Notes: generated by a model not told the origin, from the letters alone. Positions 22,916 through 35,319 are shown, numbered from the stretch's first letter. The stretch is DNA of 64,000 nucleotides from Psococerastis gibbosa (GCA_963971405.1 OZ020487.1:12745344-12809343); one strand, 5' to 3'. A program made the numbers and translations.

Positions 22916-23061
22916 GGTACAGACACCAGGAATGCTGATAACTTCATTTTAGAACAAAAAAAAATCCATGTTTGGTAAAAATTCTGTGTTTGACCTTGGA
23001 ATTAGTCGCTATAATAAACTCCCGGCTGAAATCAAGAGGATCGACAAGTTGGATGCCTTTA

Positions 23062-23352
23062 GGCGCATATTCCACCTACGTCAATAGTGCATAGTAATAG
23101 GCGGGGTTTCCACATACGTCAAACGTCAATGAGAAATATGAAATTGAAGGTTAAGCAGACATTCAATACATACTAAAAATTCTGCTACCACGTCAAAACC
23201 ATATTTCTCATTGACGATTGACGTATGTGGAAACTCCGCCATAGTAAATGTGGTATTGACGTGGTAGCAGACATTTTTAGATTGTCTTTAATGTGTGCTA
23301 CCACGTCAATACCACATTTACTATGCACTATTGACGTAGGTGGAAAAGCACC
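23062..23352. mobile_element. Foldback MITE containing another foldback MITE
   Basis: The outer element begins GGCGCATATTCCACCTACGT and ends ACGTAGGTGGAAAAGCACC, between TTA (23059-23061) and TCA (23353-23355) in the LINE tail. Its left arm is broken at TAGTAA by an inner hairpin at 23100-23240 (GGCGGGGTTTCCACATACG to CGTATGTGGAAACTCCGCC). ATAGTAA occurs on both sides of the inner element. Confidence 0.78.
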
Positions 23353-23540
23353 TCAGGAGTGCTTTGATTAAAATTATGCGGAATAGTTAATTGCACAGAT
23401 CTTTGTGGTACCACTAAATCAACTGTACGGTGATCGATCGATTATTGGCAATCATTTAGCATTGCATGCTACTGTCAACAACAACAACAACCATATTGAA
23501 CAGAACATATATTATAGAATTAGTATTTACTGGATGATAA

Positions 23541-23968
23541 GGCGGGGTATCCACCGACCTCTCAGTGCAGAATACACATACGGTGACGTGGTAGCAGACA
23601 TTCAAGACTTAGGCGGGGTTCCCATCGACCTCTCATTGCAGAATGCAAATGGCATTGACGGAAATTTGAATTTTTCTTTTTATAGAAATCTATTAAAATG
23701 TTTGTACTTAACATATCCCATGACGCCATTTTTTAATTTGGTTTGTGATTTTACTCTATGATCATTGATCAATTTTAACTATGGCATATATATGGAGTAG
23801 GGCTCTATATAGATATAGTGCCTTAATATGGAGTAAAACAAAAATTTTCGTCAATGTAATTTGCATTCTGCAATGAGAGGTCGGTGGAAACCCCGCCTTT
23901 ATTAATGATATCTGCTACCACGTCACCGTATGTGTATTCTGCACTGAGAGGTCGGTGGAAACCGCGCC
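23541..23968. mobile_element. Compound foldback MITE
   Basis: The outer ends are GGCGGGGTATCCACCGACC and GGTCGGTGGAAACCGCGCC, flanked by TAA (23538-23540 and 23969-23971). An inner foldback runs from about 23611 (GGCGGGGTTCCCATCGACC) to 23897 (GGTCGGTGGAAACCCCGCC). The right flank TAAGGGCTGATTTCTAG is uninterrupted at 43849-43865 in copy B. Confidence 0.75.
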
Positions 23969-23969
23969 T

Positions 23970-25290
23970 AAGGGCTGATTTCTAGAAAACATAACCGTAG
24001 CCGTAAGAAATTTACTTGCTTGCTTTAATTGCTTAGGCCTACTTCTTTTCCAATACTGCCAAGATGCTGTTTGTTACTTTTTGATTATGCTATAGCTATG
24101 GCCTAACTTAGTATAAGCAGCTTATAATGTCAAACCTAACTGAAAATTTAAACAAAAGCGTTTAGCAAGTAGGTCTACAGTTTGTAGTAGTATAGTATAT
24201 AGGGAATTAGTACCAAATGGGGTAAAATTTTGTTTGAGCTACCCCGCCTGGCTGTTTACAGCCAGCCCCAAGGGGAGAGGAAAGTGGCTAGGCTTTGGGC
24301 AAATAAATGGGGAAGAAGCTAAAATGAAGCATAAAAGTAATATAATTTCCACAAGCTTACCTTAGTTATAACTTTTTTAAGACAAATTGGTAAATTCACA
24401 AATTGTCGCATTTGCGTCAAAACCAGCGGATGAATACCGAACAATGATACTGGCCTTTCAGATTTTTTTGGGCCCATTCTCAGGTACCTACATACCCAAC
24501 CAATAAACACACTGTGATATGACGTCATTTCCCTGGATTTCTATATATGAAAGAGGTTCATTCTGATTCTGAAACCCAAAAGGTTTCTTTTGAATAAGTT
24601 TAGCAACCTCTTGTTTTTTATTTGTGCTGTGCTGTGCCTGTTCCCGTGTTTTGAATTTTGATTGTTTTTGTCATAGCCTGCCAATCGAAATAAGATGACT
24701 GGCATCCCTATTCTTATACATAGGATGCCGTATTTCAGAGCTTTGTGATTTTAGGGAGATTCATCTACCTATTGAGATGACGACCAATGTTCGACTTTCG
24801 GAAAATTTCTTTTCATTTCTGGAATCATGACCCCCTGAGCCTAAAACCACCCTCCGTTCAAAATGTTATATATATTTATTATGTATATATATCTATGTAT
24901 AATGTTTTAGGAAACACTTTAACTTATTATATATTATCCGATTTTGATAAAACTTGGCACAAAAATTGATAATACAAATGTCTTGATCGAGTTCGTTAAC
25001 CAACTAGATCCACTATTTAGTTACAAGATGGCGGCCGATTGAAACCTTAAGTAATTCATATCTCAGCTAATATTGGTCGCAGAGGAATGAATTTAAATTT
25101 GACTGAAAGCCCGTATTATTATCTACGATAATGGTTATCAACACCTTTTACGACAAATCAACCATTTTAGGTTGGCATCTAGTCAAAGTGAAAATAATTT
25201 GATAAATAAAAGTTCATAGTCGGCATTGTGGAACACAAGAGTGTTTTGTGTGTTGATGTTGTGTTGGAAAAATAATGTAGTATTTTTTAT
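23970..25290. other. No gene; dispersed repeat fragments
   Basis: The first 200 bases match 43848-45200 of copy B (CAAGATGCTGTTTGTTACTT region). About 24745-24830 is a dispersed repeat (GGGAGATTCATCTACCTATT) also found at about 59100-59175 and 60255-60325. Otherwise nothing recognised. Confidence 0.45.
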
Positions 25291-25299
25291 TTGTTATTA

Positions 25300-26850
25300 T
25301 TGTACATATATAGCGTAGGTAGCGTAGAGGAAAAGCAGAGCCTGCGGAATCTCCCTACTCCTGATCGGCCAGAGCTGAATGGGATTTTTTTCAATGAAAT
25401 GAGAGGATCGAAGTTACAAAATATTTGTGTCCCACAGTTCCCATTTTGGCCACTTGGGGGCGCTTATGTGCTTCCCGCACAAATTAAAAAATGTAAACAC
25501 TTAAGCCAGCATTAATTTACACAGACGATATTATTAGTTTAACGTCAGTATTGTACGCCATATACCCCATATAATGCTGCAATATGGAATAAAGCGTTGC
25601 CATTACGCAAAAAAGCCAGCTCACAGACCTCAGAGCTCACAGATAGCTGGTGCTAACCTGTCTAAACGAATACGAGTTTAGTGTCGATATGGTCAATTGT
25701 GCTATTGTGGGGGTGTGGGTCAAAAACTGGGGGTAAACCTTCCTACCTACAGTAAAAAATGAAGAATCATGTAGGTAAGATTTAAACGGTATGTTTTCCA
25801 TTTTTATTTTTATACATGTACCGTATATATGCAATTACAAAGAGAAGATAAAAAAGCTCTCTTCCCGGCTTTCATCATATTATATTGATCATGAGGTACA
25901 TGTATAGGCATAATTTACTCCTAAATTTCAAATATGCTTATTAAATTAATCTAATATCGTTTGATAGGCATAATACATGCCAGGCCAGGTAGAAATATGT
26001 AGCTGTACGAATCATACGGTATCAGATTAATTTTTAATACGCCTATTTGAAATTTAAGAGTAAAGTATGCCTACCTACATACCTCTTGATCAATATATGA
26101 TGAAACATCTTCTCTTTACCAGCTGGCATCCTACTAATAAAAAATTTAAATCATTAGATTGAGATGTTCAAGAGTAGTAGACCTTAGTAATGAATTATTC
26201 TAAACCTCTTGCAACTTCCTAGAGAGGAAAACGAGAGCCCACTGAGGTTTTCATGGTTTCTGCATTTAAAGTTTATATACTTATATATATATATATAAAC
26301 TACCTAATCAATATGGTGAATAGCCTTAAAAATATTTTTTTTTAACTTTGGTTTATCATCAATGAATTATTATTGTAATTGCATACGCGTACGGTACATG
26401 CATAAAAATGAAAATGGAAGACTTACCTTTAAATCTTACTTGATTCGTCCATTTACACTGTAGGTGGGAAGGTTTATCCCCAGTTTTTGACCCACACCCC
26501 ACAACAGCACAATTGACATTATTGATAATAAATAAAGTAATCAAATATTGTATTATTTCTCTTCTATCTAGAAAGTTGTGTTTGTTGTGAAAACGAATGT
26601 TGACGTTTGAAAATTTGAAAGTAGGCAACCAATCGTGGGCCAAGTTTTATAGAACGTTGGAACGCACTCACATTGATATACTTACTTGTTTACTTATACT
26701 ACATTGTATATATATATATACATATATATAGTTCAATGCGCACTCATGAATATTTTTTTCTGATTGGTGAAACACCAGAGCCCCCTGTTGGCCAAAGTGG
26801 GAGCCGTGGGACACAAATATTTTGTGACTTGGATACTGTGATTTTCAAGG
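25300..26850. repeat. Large imperfect palindrome of about 1.5 kb
   Basis: Three left segments recur reverse-complemented in mirror order. ACAAATATTTTG/GTCCCAC with GGCCA near 25420-25470 pairs with 26770-26830. GGTCAAAAACTGGGGGTAAA near 25708 pairs with 26470-26500. The GATCATGAGGTACATG/AAATTTCAAATA segment near 25888-25935 pairs with 26045-26095. The centre is near 25990. The right arm carries extra sequence at about 26110-26390. This may be an old foldback transposon or an inverted duplication; no ORF. Confidence 0.6.
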
Positions 26851-26898
26851 TTCGAGTCACAGACGGCCCTGCCCTATACCGACTAGCATTCTATAGTA

Positions 26899-27082
26899 AT
26901 TTTTTTTGTTTTAATAAAAAAATTAATCGCATACAAACAATTTAATGAATGTATCCGATTGACCTCTTCAGTCGCCTCTTTAGGTTAGTACCTGTGTTGA
27001 GCTACGACACGTCTCCGATCGCAAGGCGTGTAAAGACTCACATAAGTGCAAGCACGTTACCACCTGGCCATCGAAGTCGATA
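26899..27082 (-). mobile_element. SINE family 2, minus copy
   Basis: Runs from a T-rich tract through ATCGCATACAAACAATTTAA to CACGTTACCACCTGGCCATC and GAAGTCGATAT. This is the most complete head of the family; on minus it reads GATGGCCAGGTGGTAACGTG, close to a tRNA A box. Confidence 0.62.
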
Positions 27083-28499
27083 TATAATTATTCTATGGTT
27101 TTTATTGTAGTAATACATGTTGAATGTTCTGTTCAGTTGTAGTTATGTAGTTGAGTAGCTATTCCATGCATGGAAGGAAAATGAGACATTGGATGATAAT
27201 ATATATTCAAGAATAATTCAAAATAGATTGGCCCACAGAATACTATAATATATTGACATAGATTGGATATAATATAATAATATAGATAATAGATTAGTCT
27301 TACTTTGGGACATTTATCTCCCACGCGGCCTATATCCATTATTATATAAATGAATGATAATAGATTTTATTTATTTATTGACAATAATAAGCAACGTTAA
27401 TGGGCCCCATTGAACTATATATAACTTAGGTACACTGCAAATATACCAGGAGCGCATAGGCTGTCGGCAACGGCAAAACCTGATATATGGTTAATATGGC
27501 AGAAGCGTGCCATACCATATAGGCTACTTTACTTACGTGTAAATTTGATGTATTAAAATAATTAATTTATTAATACGATTAATTTGTATTTTTGCTTTCC
27601 AATTTATACGTAGGCTAGTATAAGGAATACTTTGTGATGGTCGAAATTTTCGATTCCGAGATTTCAACGGATTGACACGTTTTGAGGTACCAGGAACACA
27701 AAAAAGTGGTATTTACAAAATGTCTGTTGCTCTGCCTGTTCATCGATTCCCGGGCAAACTACTCGGCCGATAATGATAAAATTCGGCATGTAGGTTCACA
27801 AAATCATACCTCGGGACATTTTTTTTTTTTTTTTTTTGGGCTAACTCAATTTGGGGGGGTTTTATTCTCAAAAAACTCCAAAAAAACGCCTAAAAAAATT
27901 ATTTCTCAAAAACGACTCCAACGATTGCTTTTAAATTCACATATATTGTAGTCGTTATTAATGTTGATAAAATGCGGGGGGTTGCTTGCCCCTTGATTGT
28001 TTGCTTCTGGGGGTAAAAAAATAAAAATAACTAAATTTTAATGAAAAATGACTAAAAAATAATTTTTCTGCGAAACCTTTCTATCGATGATTTCTACCTT
28101 CAGGCATGTATTGGGTGTAAAATTGAGTAACGAATCCGGACAGTTTGCTTTTCCAAAAAACTGTTGTGTTTTGTGCAAAACATTTTTCTTTTGAAAAAAT
28201 GATTTAACAAATTCATGCTCAAATGCATTGCGTGCCCTGCCATTATTGCTGTGCGGTAATGTGTTGGTCTGACTTATCTAGAATTAACGTCACCTTCAGT
28301 GACGTCAGGTGTACGAGCCCCCCGTGATATCCGAAATTTAAACATAGGAAAATTAGTTACCATGAGATTAATCATTTTCTCTCTCTACTAATCGATAAAT
28401 TGGAAAGCATGTTCGAGTAAACTCTTTGCTTCTGTAACATTTATTTATTTATTATAGAACGATATGCTATGGTCATGCACCGGTATTTATGATGATTTA
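27083..28499. other. No gene recognised
   Basis: AT-rich sequence with a T-run at about 27821-27837. No coding stretch or repeat family supported. Confidence 0.45.
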
Positions 28500-28651
28500 G
28501 CCGGCAATTCCACCAACCTCGTTTTTCATAATATGCACGTGACATTGACGGAAATTTTTGTTTTACTCTATGTAAGTAAAACATTGTGAGTAAAAAAAAT
28601 TCCGTCAATGTCACCTGCATTATGAAAAGCGAGGTCGGTGGAATTGCCACC
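28500..28651. mobile_element. Foldback MITE
   Basis: GCCGGCAATTCCACCAACCTCG on the left and its imperfect mirror CGAGGTCGGTGGAATTGCCACC on the right. Flanks are TTA (28497-28499) and TTG (28652-28654). The interior shares TGACATTGACGGAAATTTTT with the inner foldback class. Confidence 0.65.
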
Positions 28652-30640
28652 TTGTTAATATTTACCGGTACCTAGGAATATGTAACTAATAAATATTGTG
28701 TTAAGCAGCAATTTAACAAAAGATACTCAAAGTATTTAGATTTTAGACCAACCTTACCATGTTTGCCTATTTGATTGATTTAAAAAATATTATTACTATA
28801 TAATTATCATTATTCAATTATTATTATTATTTTTATTATTCTGTAAGTTATTGTATTTTTGTAATATATGCTCCTTATCCAGGGAATACTTGACAAGGAA
28901 AAGAAAAAAAATCAATTATTATTAATTAATTTATTGATTAAATTTGAAATGATTCCATTAGTGACATTAATTTGTCAACTTCCATAAATTAGTTCATGCT
29001 CACCCAAGGCCATATTTAGTGAGGGGTTCCGGGCCCCTTCCCCTGAAACAAAGCCCAACCTCAACTTCCAAAAATTGGTTTATGCTTACCCAAGGCCGTA
29101 TTTATTGAGGGGGGTCCGGGCCTGCTTCTACTAGCTCCTAGGCCTATAACCACCCGCATTCAAATTTATAAATCTCATACCGTACTTATTACAAGAAACG
29201 GAATTTCAAGTTTTCACCTTGCTGGGGTGGTATGATGAGTCAGCATTGCTGACTATGCTGACCTTTATGTTAAAATTTTACAAGACATTTGAAATTTGTT
29301 AACATATTTAGAAAACCTAAATAAACCCATAAATTTTGCCTCAACTATTGACCAAGCCAAGCAAACACTTCCCTGTGAAAAATAATAATTTTGCCCGTTT
29401 CTTGAACATTCTGAAACCTATTAATGCAATCATACGCAGAACATGATAGGACCATTATATCAGACCAAAGAAACCCCCCAAAAAACTATGTGGTAACTTA
29501 AATAATAGGCATTGAAATACGCCTTAAATACATTCAAGGCAATGCAGTCGGCCATCTTTTGCCATATTAAGCATTTTGTCACGTGACTAAAAGTGAAGTG
29601 TTGTTCTGCATGGGCTAGGTGGCGTGGTAGTTATTTATGTATATCAACGTGGGCCCCAAAAACCAGGTACGCATACGTAAGGGCCCAAAACATTATAAAG
29701 ATACATTTGTAAACAAAAACATCACCGCACTCCAACTTTCAACATTAAAAAAAAAGTACCCTTTTGATTTGATGTAACTCCAAAACTATTCTTGACCGAC
29801 CTTTAATTTTTTCACAAAAGGACTTCTTTTGAACTAAGGAATCGACAGGTAATGAAATCTTACGATTTTATTAGGGGTAGCTCAAATAGAATTTTCTTAC
29901 TTCCCCACACATGCGCAATGACCGCTATGGGGTTCAGGTATGGCGCCAATATTCAAACTTCATTGAAATATAATTTTGTCAGCATGAAGAACCTCCATAT
30001 CGTTATCATCATTCGCAGACCACCTTAATCCAAAATTGACAAAAATGAGACATTATAATCGAGAAGAATTCCCTTTTGACTGGCAACATACACCAGGGAA
30101 AAAAAAATATTTGCGAAGTTATAGGCCTAGCATAAGGTAATATCGATTCAATGAATTTTATTTTTTGACTTTTTATTTATGTGGTTTGCGAGTTATAAAG
30201 TATCGATATAGAAATAAGACAAAAGCAGCCTGGAAAACTGCCCTTCTCCGAGGCTTAACTTAGGCACATCGTACCTATCACGTTTACTTTTATTTCATTT
30301 TCCGATCAAACAGCAGGTCTTGTTTGAATACTAATAGTAAAAGTAAACGTACAATTAATTGCTGTAATTTGACATTTACCCTAACGGTCTATCATTTGGG
30401 CGAAAATTATTAACTAAAGTTGCTGTAAATTCAAATTATTTGTGGCGAGAACGAATGCGCTACCAAAGCCAACCAAATGGGAGAGGATTCCTATTAAAAA
30501 TTCTCAATTTTTAAATTTATTCTGGGGAAAATTTTTCCCCGTTAATATATTAGGCCTATGTGTTCAGAGAACATTCACGACATTTTACGATGGTTCTTGC
30601 ACTGGTACGCGGCAGGGTGGTCGCATGAAGTTTTTTCAAA
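28652..30640. other. No gene; short duplicated motif
   Basis: A motif with CCAAGGCC and GAGGGG/CCGGGCC occurs twice, near 29005-29040 and 29088-29120. From about 29925 the sequence begins to match 45515 onward (TATGGCGCCAATATTCAAAC). No gene. Confidence 0.45.
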
Positions 30641-31534
30641 AGAAATCAAAAAATGGGGATCCAGTCTGACGGATGCAAGAAGCCGTTTTATTTTACTTTT
30701 TTTATGGTCCTCTTCACGATCCAGCCACAAAAAATTTGGTACCCAGACATGTATTTTCCTCTCCCCATCAGCCCTTCGACTACAAGTGCCCTGTGCCCTT
30801 ACAAGACACTTATAACTTCATGTTACCTATCATCTTTCAAACGACTTGCACTAGGTAAATTGGTGTAGTTTGTCTCAACTGCTAGTATATGTGAGCGGTT
30901 AAAATAAAGCGGAAATATTTCCAATAATCATGTCTGAAAATCAAGGAGAATGCTGGTATTGCCCATAAAATTAATACGAAAAATCTTTTCAATCAAACAC
31001 ATCTTTATATTGGGATCGGATACTGAACAGTATATACTATTAATTTATTACAATGAAACTGTAAAGAATTCTGAGTTTTAATGAAATCCAGAAAGATTTC
31101 AGTAGCTACATAATAAAAACCCTGAAGGTACTTGTTAATTAGTCGAAAAAGCAAGATTACCGTCTCTGCTATACAGTTAATTTTAAAAGCAGTTTTTTTT
31201 TTTAATTTGAGGACACTCCAATGTTTTCGCAATTAGACTATCCGTGAGCGAAAGATAAAAATCAACAGGGAAAGTTGTGTTTTTATTGTAACGCACAAAA
31301 TGTTTACACATTCATGCTTTGCCCTTACATTTCTGAATCTTATGCATTCTGATGGCAAACTTTTGAATCAGCTTTACTAAAGATATATAAGTAAAGAATT
31401 AGGTCTACGCTGCCTTAAAAATTGCAAATATTATACGGTGAAGAGACAATTAGAGTGTAAAAATCTATGAAACATCAAAAGCCAAAATATGACAACAAAT
31501 CAGGAGCTCATGAACTCCTTCCTCAGGACTACCG

Positions 31535-31640
31535 GTAGCTGTAAGACTTTTGAATAAACCTAGGTTCAAAAAATGTATAAGAAATCACTTGCTGTACCAC
31601 GGTTATTACACGATGGAACAAGTAAAGGGAGGTCTAAAAT
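31535..31640 (+). pseudogene. LINE C-terminal fragment
   Basis: Reads Leu-Pro-Val followed by NKPRFKKCIRNHLLYHGYY, resembling the conserved tail of jockey/CR1-type reverse transcriptases. It is absent at the equivalent point (about 46575) of the other duplicate. A minor fragment. Confidence 0.4.
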
Positions 31641-32044
31641 CTATTCTATATGTGCCCAAATCAGCAAGATTTTGGTTGTTTAGGAAGGCATTTGGAGTTT
31701 TGTTCTTGGATTGTAATATGACGTTTTCTGCCGATAGCATTAGCATTGTATGTATTTATTTATATCATCAATTGTATTGTGCGAAATATACATTATTATT
31801 ATTACCCCACAAACAGTTATATCATATCAACATATACTCTAAGCACATCTATAACAAACCAGAATACGATGTCAAAAGCAGTCATAAGTCAAAATTAAGC
31901 CTATACATAACTAAAAAATTGAAAACACTCACTTAAGACTTAACACTCACTTTCAAAACAATTAACACAAAACACTTAATTGATATCTTTATATAGTCTA
32001 TGTTTAAGTAATTTTAAGCTTGTAAGGCTGTAGCCTACCACAGA

Positions 32045-32096
32045 TTGGGCGGCTATTACACTGAGGATTGTCAGTGTAATTGTAATAGCCGCCCAA
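32045..32096. mobile_element. Minimal hairpin element
   Basis: TTGGGCGGCTATTACA is mirrored exactly by TGTAATAGCCGCCCAA, with a 20-base loop region including ACTGA/TCAGT. Same end type as the GGCG foldback family. Confidence 0.6.
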
Positions 32097-32427
32097 GATA
32101 ATGCGTGACCCTCACACGCCTCACGGTACGAGGGAGCGCAACCATTATTAAAAACTGTATAAACATTAGATCTAGCAAATACTGTTCGCCCAAAAAAGCT
32201 GCAAAAAAGTTTGCAAATGCACATTAGAATATCCCGTAATGCCTTCCTAAGTCCCGCATGTCCATGTAATTTCCCTATGCTGCATTTTCAAATCAGATAG
32301 AACTACTTTGCATGTGTATACACAAAACTTATAGGGGTTCCATTCCAAATTTAATGCATTAAGGTCACAAGTGGACATTGCTTATTTATATTTATAAAAT
32401 TTTCTTCTTACTATACTGTATTAAAAA

Positions 32428-32646
32428 ATGGATCAATTTGAAAGTAGACAGATAATTTCGAAGTTAAGGGCATTCAGAACACAGAAAAGAGTCGTAAGTC
32501 TTACCAAAGGAAGCAAGCCTAGTAAGAGGAAGACGGAAGGCCAAAGCAGTGAAACTGAAGCAACATTTCCGCATAAACCGTTTGGTAAGGCAACAAATTC
32601 ACTAGCAGACATGAATGATGATCTTAAACCTTTGCGAACTATTTAA
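32428..32646 (+). CDS. Small unknown ORF in left inverted arm (72 aa)
   Basis: Starts MDQFESRQIISKLRAF, then a Lys/Arg-rich region and a polar tail. The first 20 codons are mirrored in the right arm at about 33780-33837. No recognised domain. It may be the remnant of the 5' end of an element-encoded protein or a captured exon. Confidence 0.3.
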   Translation: MDQFESRQIISKLRAFRTQKRVVSLTKGSKPSKRKTEGQSSETEATFPHKPFGKATNSLADMNDDLKPLRTI

Positions 32647-33287
32647 GGAAGTTGAAAGTTATATCAGTGATTTATTGTCAGATATGCGTCAATTTTGATA
32701 TAACAGAGTCTAGGAGTCCGTCGAGGTATAAAATCAACAAAATATAAAAGAAAAAAGACGTCAATAATACTACGCGATCTCGACGAATGTGATGAAAGTA
32801 TGATAAGGAACCCCATAATTATGTATATTCATCCTAGGATGATTGCTGACTGTTAAGCTTGGACATCCTGCGACAAAAAATATTAGAGCTTGATGGTCGT
32901 TACCAAATGCCCAAGGAGAGCCTCCGCGTATTTATCACTAGGCGTCTTATTCACTTCAGGTAATTTAACAATCTGTGCTCTGTAGTTACCATATATGAAA
33001 AGTAGGCCCTAGTTCCAAGTGAAATTAATGTCAATTTGCTAGTATTACGTACTAGTATTTTGGTCTGATAGACAAAATATTTCTAAAGACTTCTCCACAA
33101 TATTAGGAAATCAATGTAATCAATTAGTAGTCGCATCAGAACCCATTGTGAAAATGTTTTTCTTGGTTACGTTTTACGTAATAAAATTTAAAACACAACC
33201 AGTCGGTTGAGGAGACTATTATGTATATGCGCATCAGAAGTGCAGCAGAAACAAAGAAGTCACAATTTCAATGCTGTGCAGATTTAA

Positions 33288-33620
33288 GGCGGGGTTTCCA
33301 CCGACCTCTCATTGCAGAATGCACATACGTTGACGTGGTACCGTAGCAGATATCATTGATAAAGGCGGGATGTCCACCGACCTCTAATTGCAGAATGCAA
33401 ATGCATGACATTGACGGAGATTTTTGTTTTACTCTATGCCATAGTTAAAATCGATCAATGATCATAGAGTAAAATCACAAAAAAACAAACTAAAACTAAA
33501 AAATGGCGTCATGGGATATGTTACGTACAAACATTTTAATAGATTTCTATAAAAAGAAAAATTCAAATTTCCGTCAATGTCAATTGCATTCTGCAATGAG
33601 AGGTCCGTGGAAACCCCGCC
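33288..33620. mobile_element. Foldback MITE, partly compound
   Basis: Ends GGCGGGGTTTCCACCGACCT and AGGTCCGTGGAAACCCCGCC, with flanks TAA (33285-33287) and TTA (33621-33623). A second start (GGCGGGATGTCCACCGACC) lies about 75 bases in, as in the compound copies, but its outer right arm is missing. Confidence 0.68.
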
Positions 33621-35267
33621 TTAGATGTTTGACAAAGTACAACGTCTTGGTCGAGTTGCCATGCACGCTTTCCTGGCGTTATAGGTATTTACAAGGAATC
33701 CGGAACGCCAGGTCTGAAGGAAAGCGCATTGTATACCTTGGTCCTTGACGAGACCCTTATTGGTGTGATACACAGAAACTCTTTTCTGTGGCCTGAACGC
33801 TCTTAAGTTAACTTTCTACTTTCAAGTTGATCCATTTTATAACACAGTATGGTAAGATGAAAATTTTATAAATTTCACAAATTCAAGAAACGCACTAATA
33901 ATATTTAGACTATAACAATAAATATTGCTTTCATTTTGTTCTATGATGATCCTAAAACCGTTCCACTAACGTTGCTACAGTAGTTGAAAACAATTAACTA
34001 ACATTCAGAAAATTTTAATTTTAATTTTGACATTGGAGTCGTGAATTCGTAAAAAGTGCAACAGATCGAAAATTTTAGCTAAAAAAATAAGCAATGTCCA
34101 CTTGTGACCTTAATGCGTTAATTTTGGAATGGAACCCCCGTAAGTTTTGTGTATACAAACACATGCAAAGTAGTTCTATCTGATTTGAAAATGCAGCATA
34201 GGGAATTTACATGGACATGCGGGACTTGGGAAAACATTACGGGATATTCTAATGTGCCTTTGCAAACTTTTCTGGGCAAACAGTACACGTTTATTTTATT
34301 ATTATTATTCAAGTATTTTATTTTAATTTTTTAGTCAAAATAAAATTCCATCATCTGTGTTAGAAAAAGGTCTGTACTGTACTGTCGGCCCTGATATGCA
34401 TGTACGATTGGTTCAACATCAGGTATTTGATTTTTACACTATAAGGTTATCTCCCGTCCGATTTTTTCATAAAATAGACAACATTTCAGGTATTTTTAAT
34501 AAATAACAAAATGATAAAACCGTGCTCCAGTTTCCATTAAAACGCACAAAAAAAAAAAAAAAAAATCCAATGCGAGTAAGTAATTTGACGTGACAAATTG
34601 AAACCAAGCCGGCTAATAAATGAATGAAGGATGTGCAATTTGCGGCATTCGGAATAAAAACATAAGATTTTGCCAATATACATAAAATTTTCCAATTTAT
34701 GCCACTATCATCTAAGGGTTATTCACTCTTCTTTGGGTAAATTGAAAAACACAATAAAAATATTTTTAATTTTTTTTAAGCGTTTGCCACTATTATGCAT
34801 TATTAACCTTTCTATTATTTTGAAGGCCTAGATTTTATTAGTAGAATAAATAGTCCCCACATCGCAGATATTACATAGCCGTCAACACACACCTGCAAAT
34901 TGCCCGATCTGACAGGCCATCCCAGCTGTGATGATCACGGTCTCTTGTCATGTCGCTGCCTGTACGAGTTCAAACATGAATCAATGTGTTTCCACAAGCT
35001 ATGCGAGTGGATAAATGGCGAAAAATGACAGTTGAAAACAAAAAGTAAAAAAAAAATTAATTCTCATTGTATTTCTTGTCTAATAATTTCTAAGATTCCC
35101 CACTTCTAATCCAGGATAATGACGATTAAGAGCGGTTCCCATCATCTTTTGAGAAGTCCCGGTAAGCCGTAAAGAATACTACAAGACACCGCTATGCGTT
35201 GGTATATAGCGGTGCCATCCACTAGTCCTTACCGATACATTTCTAAGGACGGTGAGCACCACTCTAA

Positions 35268-35319
35268 GGCGCTTATACCACATTTACTATTGACTATTGA
35301 CGTAGGTGGAATGTGCGCA
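35268..35319. mobile_element. Minimal foldback MITE with empty paralogous site
   Basis: GGCGCTTATACCACATT to GGTGGAATGTGCGCA, flanked by TAA (35265-35267 and 35320-35322). The duplicate block reads ACCCTTAGACCCGG (about 47668) without the insert, confirming a recent insertion with a 3-bp duplication. Confidence 0.72.

Larger units (their letters stand above)
17517..23490 (+). mobile_element. 5'-truncated LINE with nested insertions
   Basis: A non-LTR retrotransposon fragment inserted into copy A. Its coding sequence runs from about 17517 to 17803, resumes at 17958-18510, again at 22922-23058 and finally at 23353-23400. It ends in a CAA-repeat tail at 23475-23490. Reverse-transcriptase blocks are visible: [20 protein letters not shown] near 17618-17677 and a catalytic block reading FADGT instead of FADDT, so it is dead. 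Later come YLGVYIDSSLLFKDH and a C-terminal YNKLPAEIK block. It resembles the jockey/CR1 group. Copy B reads ACCATTGAGCAGAAC at this site, and both edges here carry a version of ACCATTG, consistent with a target duplication. The interruptions are foldback elements at 17804 and 23062 and a gypsy element at 18517. Confidence 0.8.
32128..34305. mobile_element. Element with long inverted repeats of about 0.35 kb or more
   Basis: The left arm (about 32160-32494) and right arm (about 33770-34300) are inverted copies. CAAATGCACATTAGAATATC pairs with 34246-34270, AAGTGGACATTGC with 34093-34105, and the segment around ATGGATCAATTTGAAAGTAG (32428) pairs with about 33813-33837. The right arm has an extra 0.2 kb. 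It has no transposase and hosts a foldback element at 33288-33620. It is absent from the other duplicate, so it is a probable non-autonomous DNA transposon. Confidence 0.55.
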
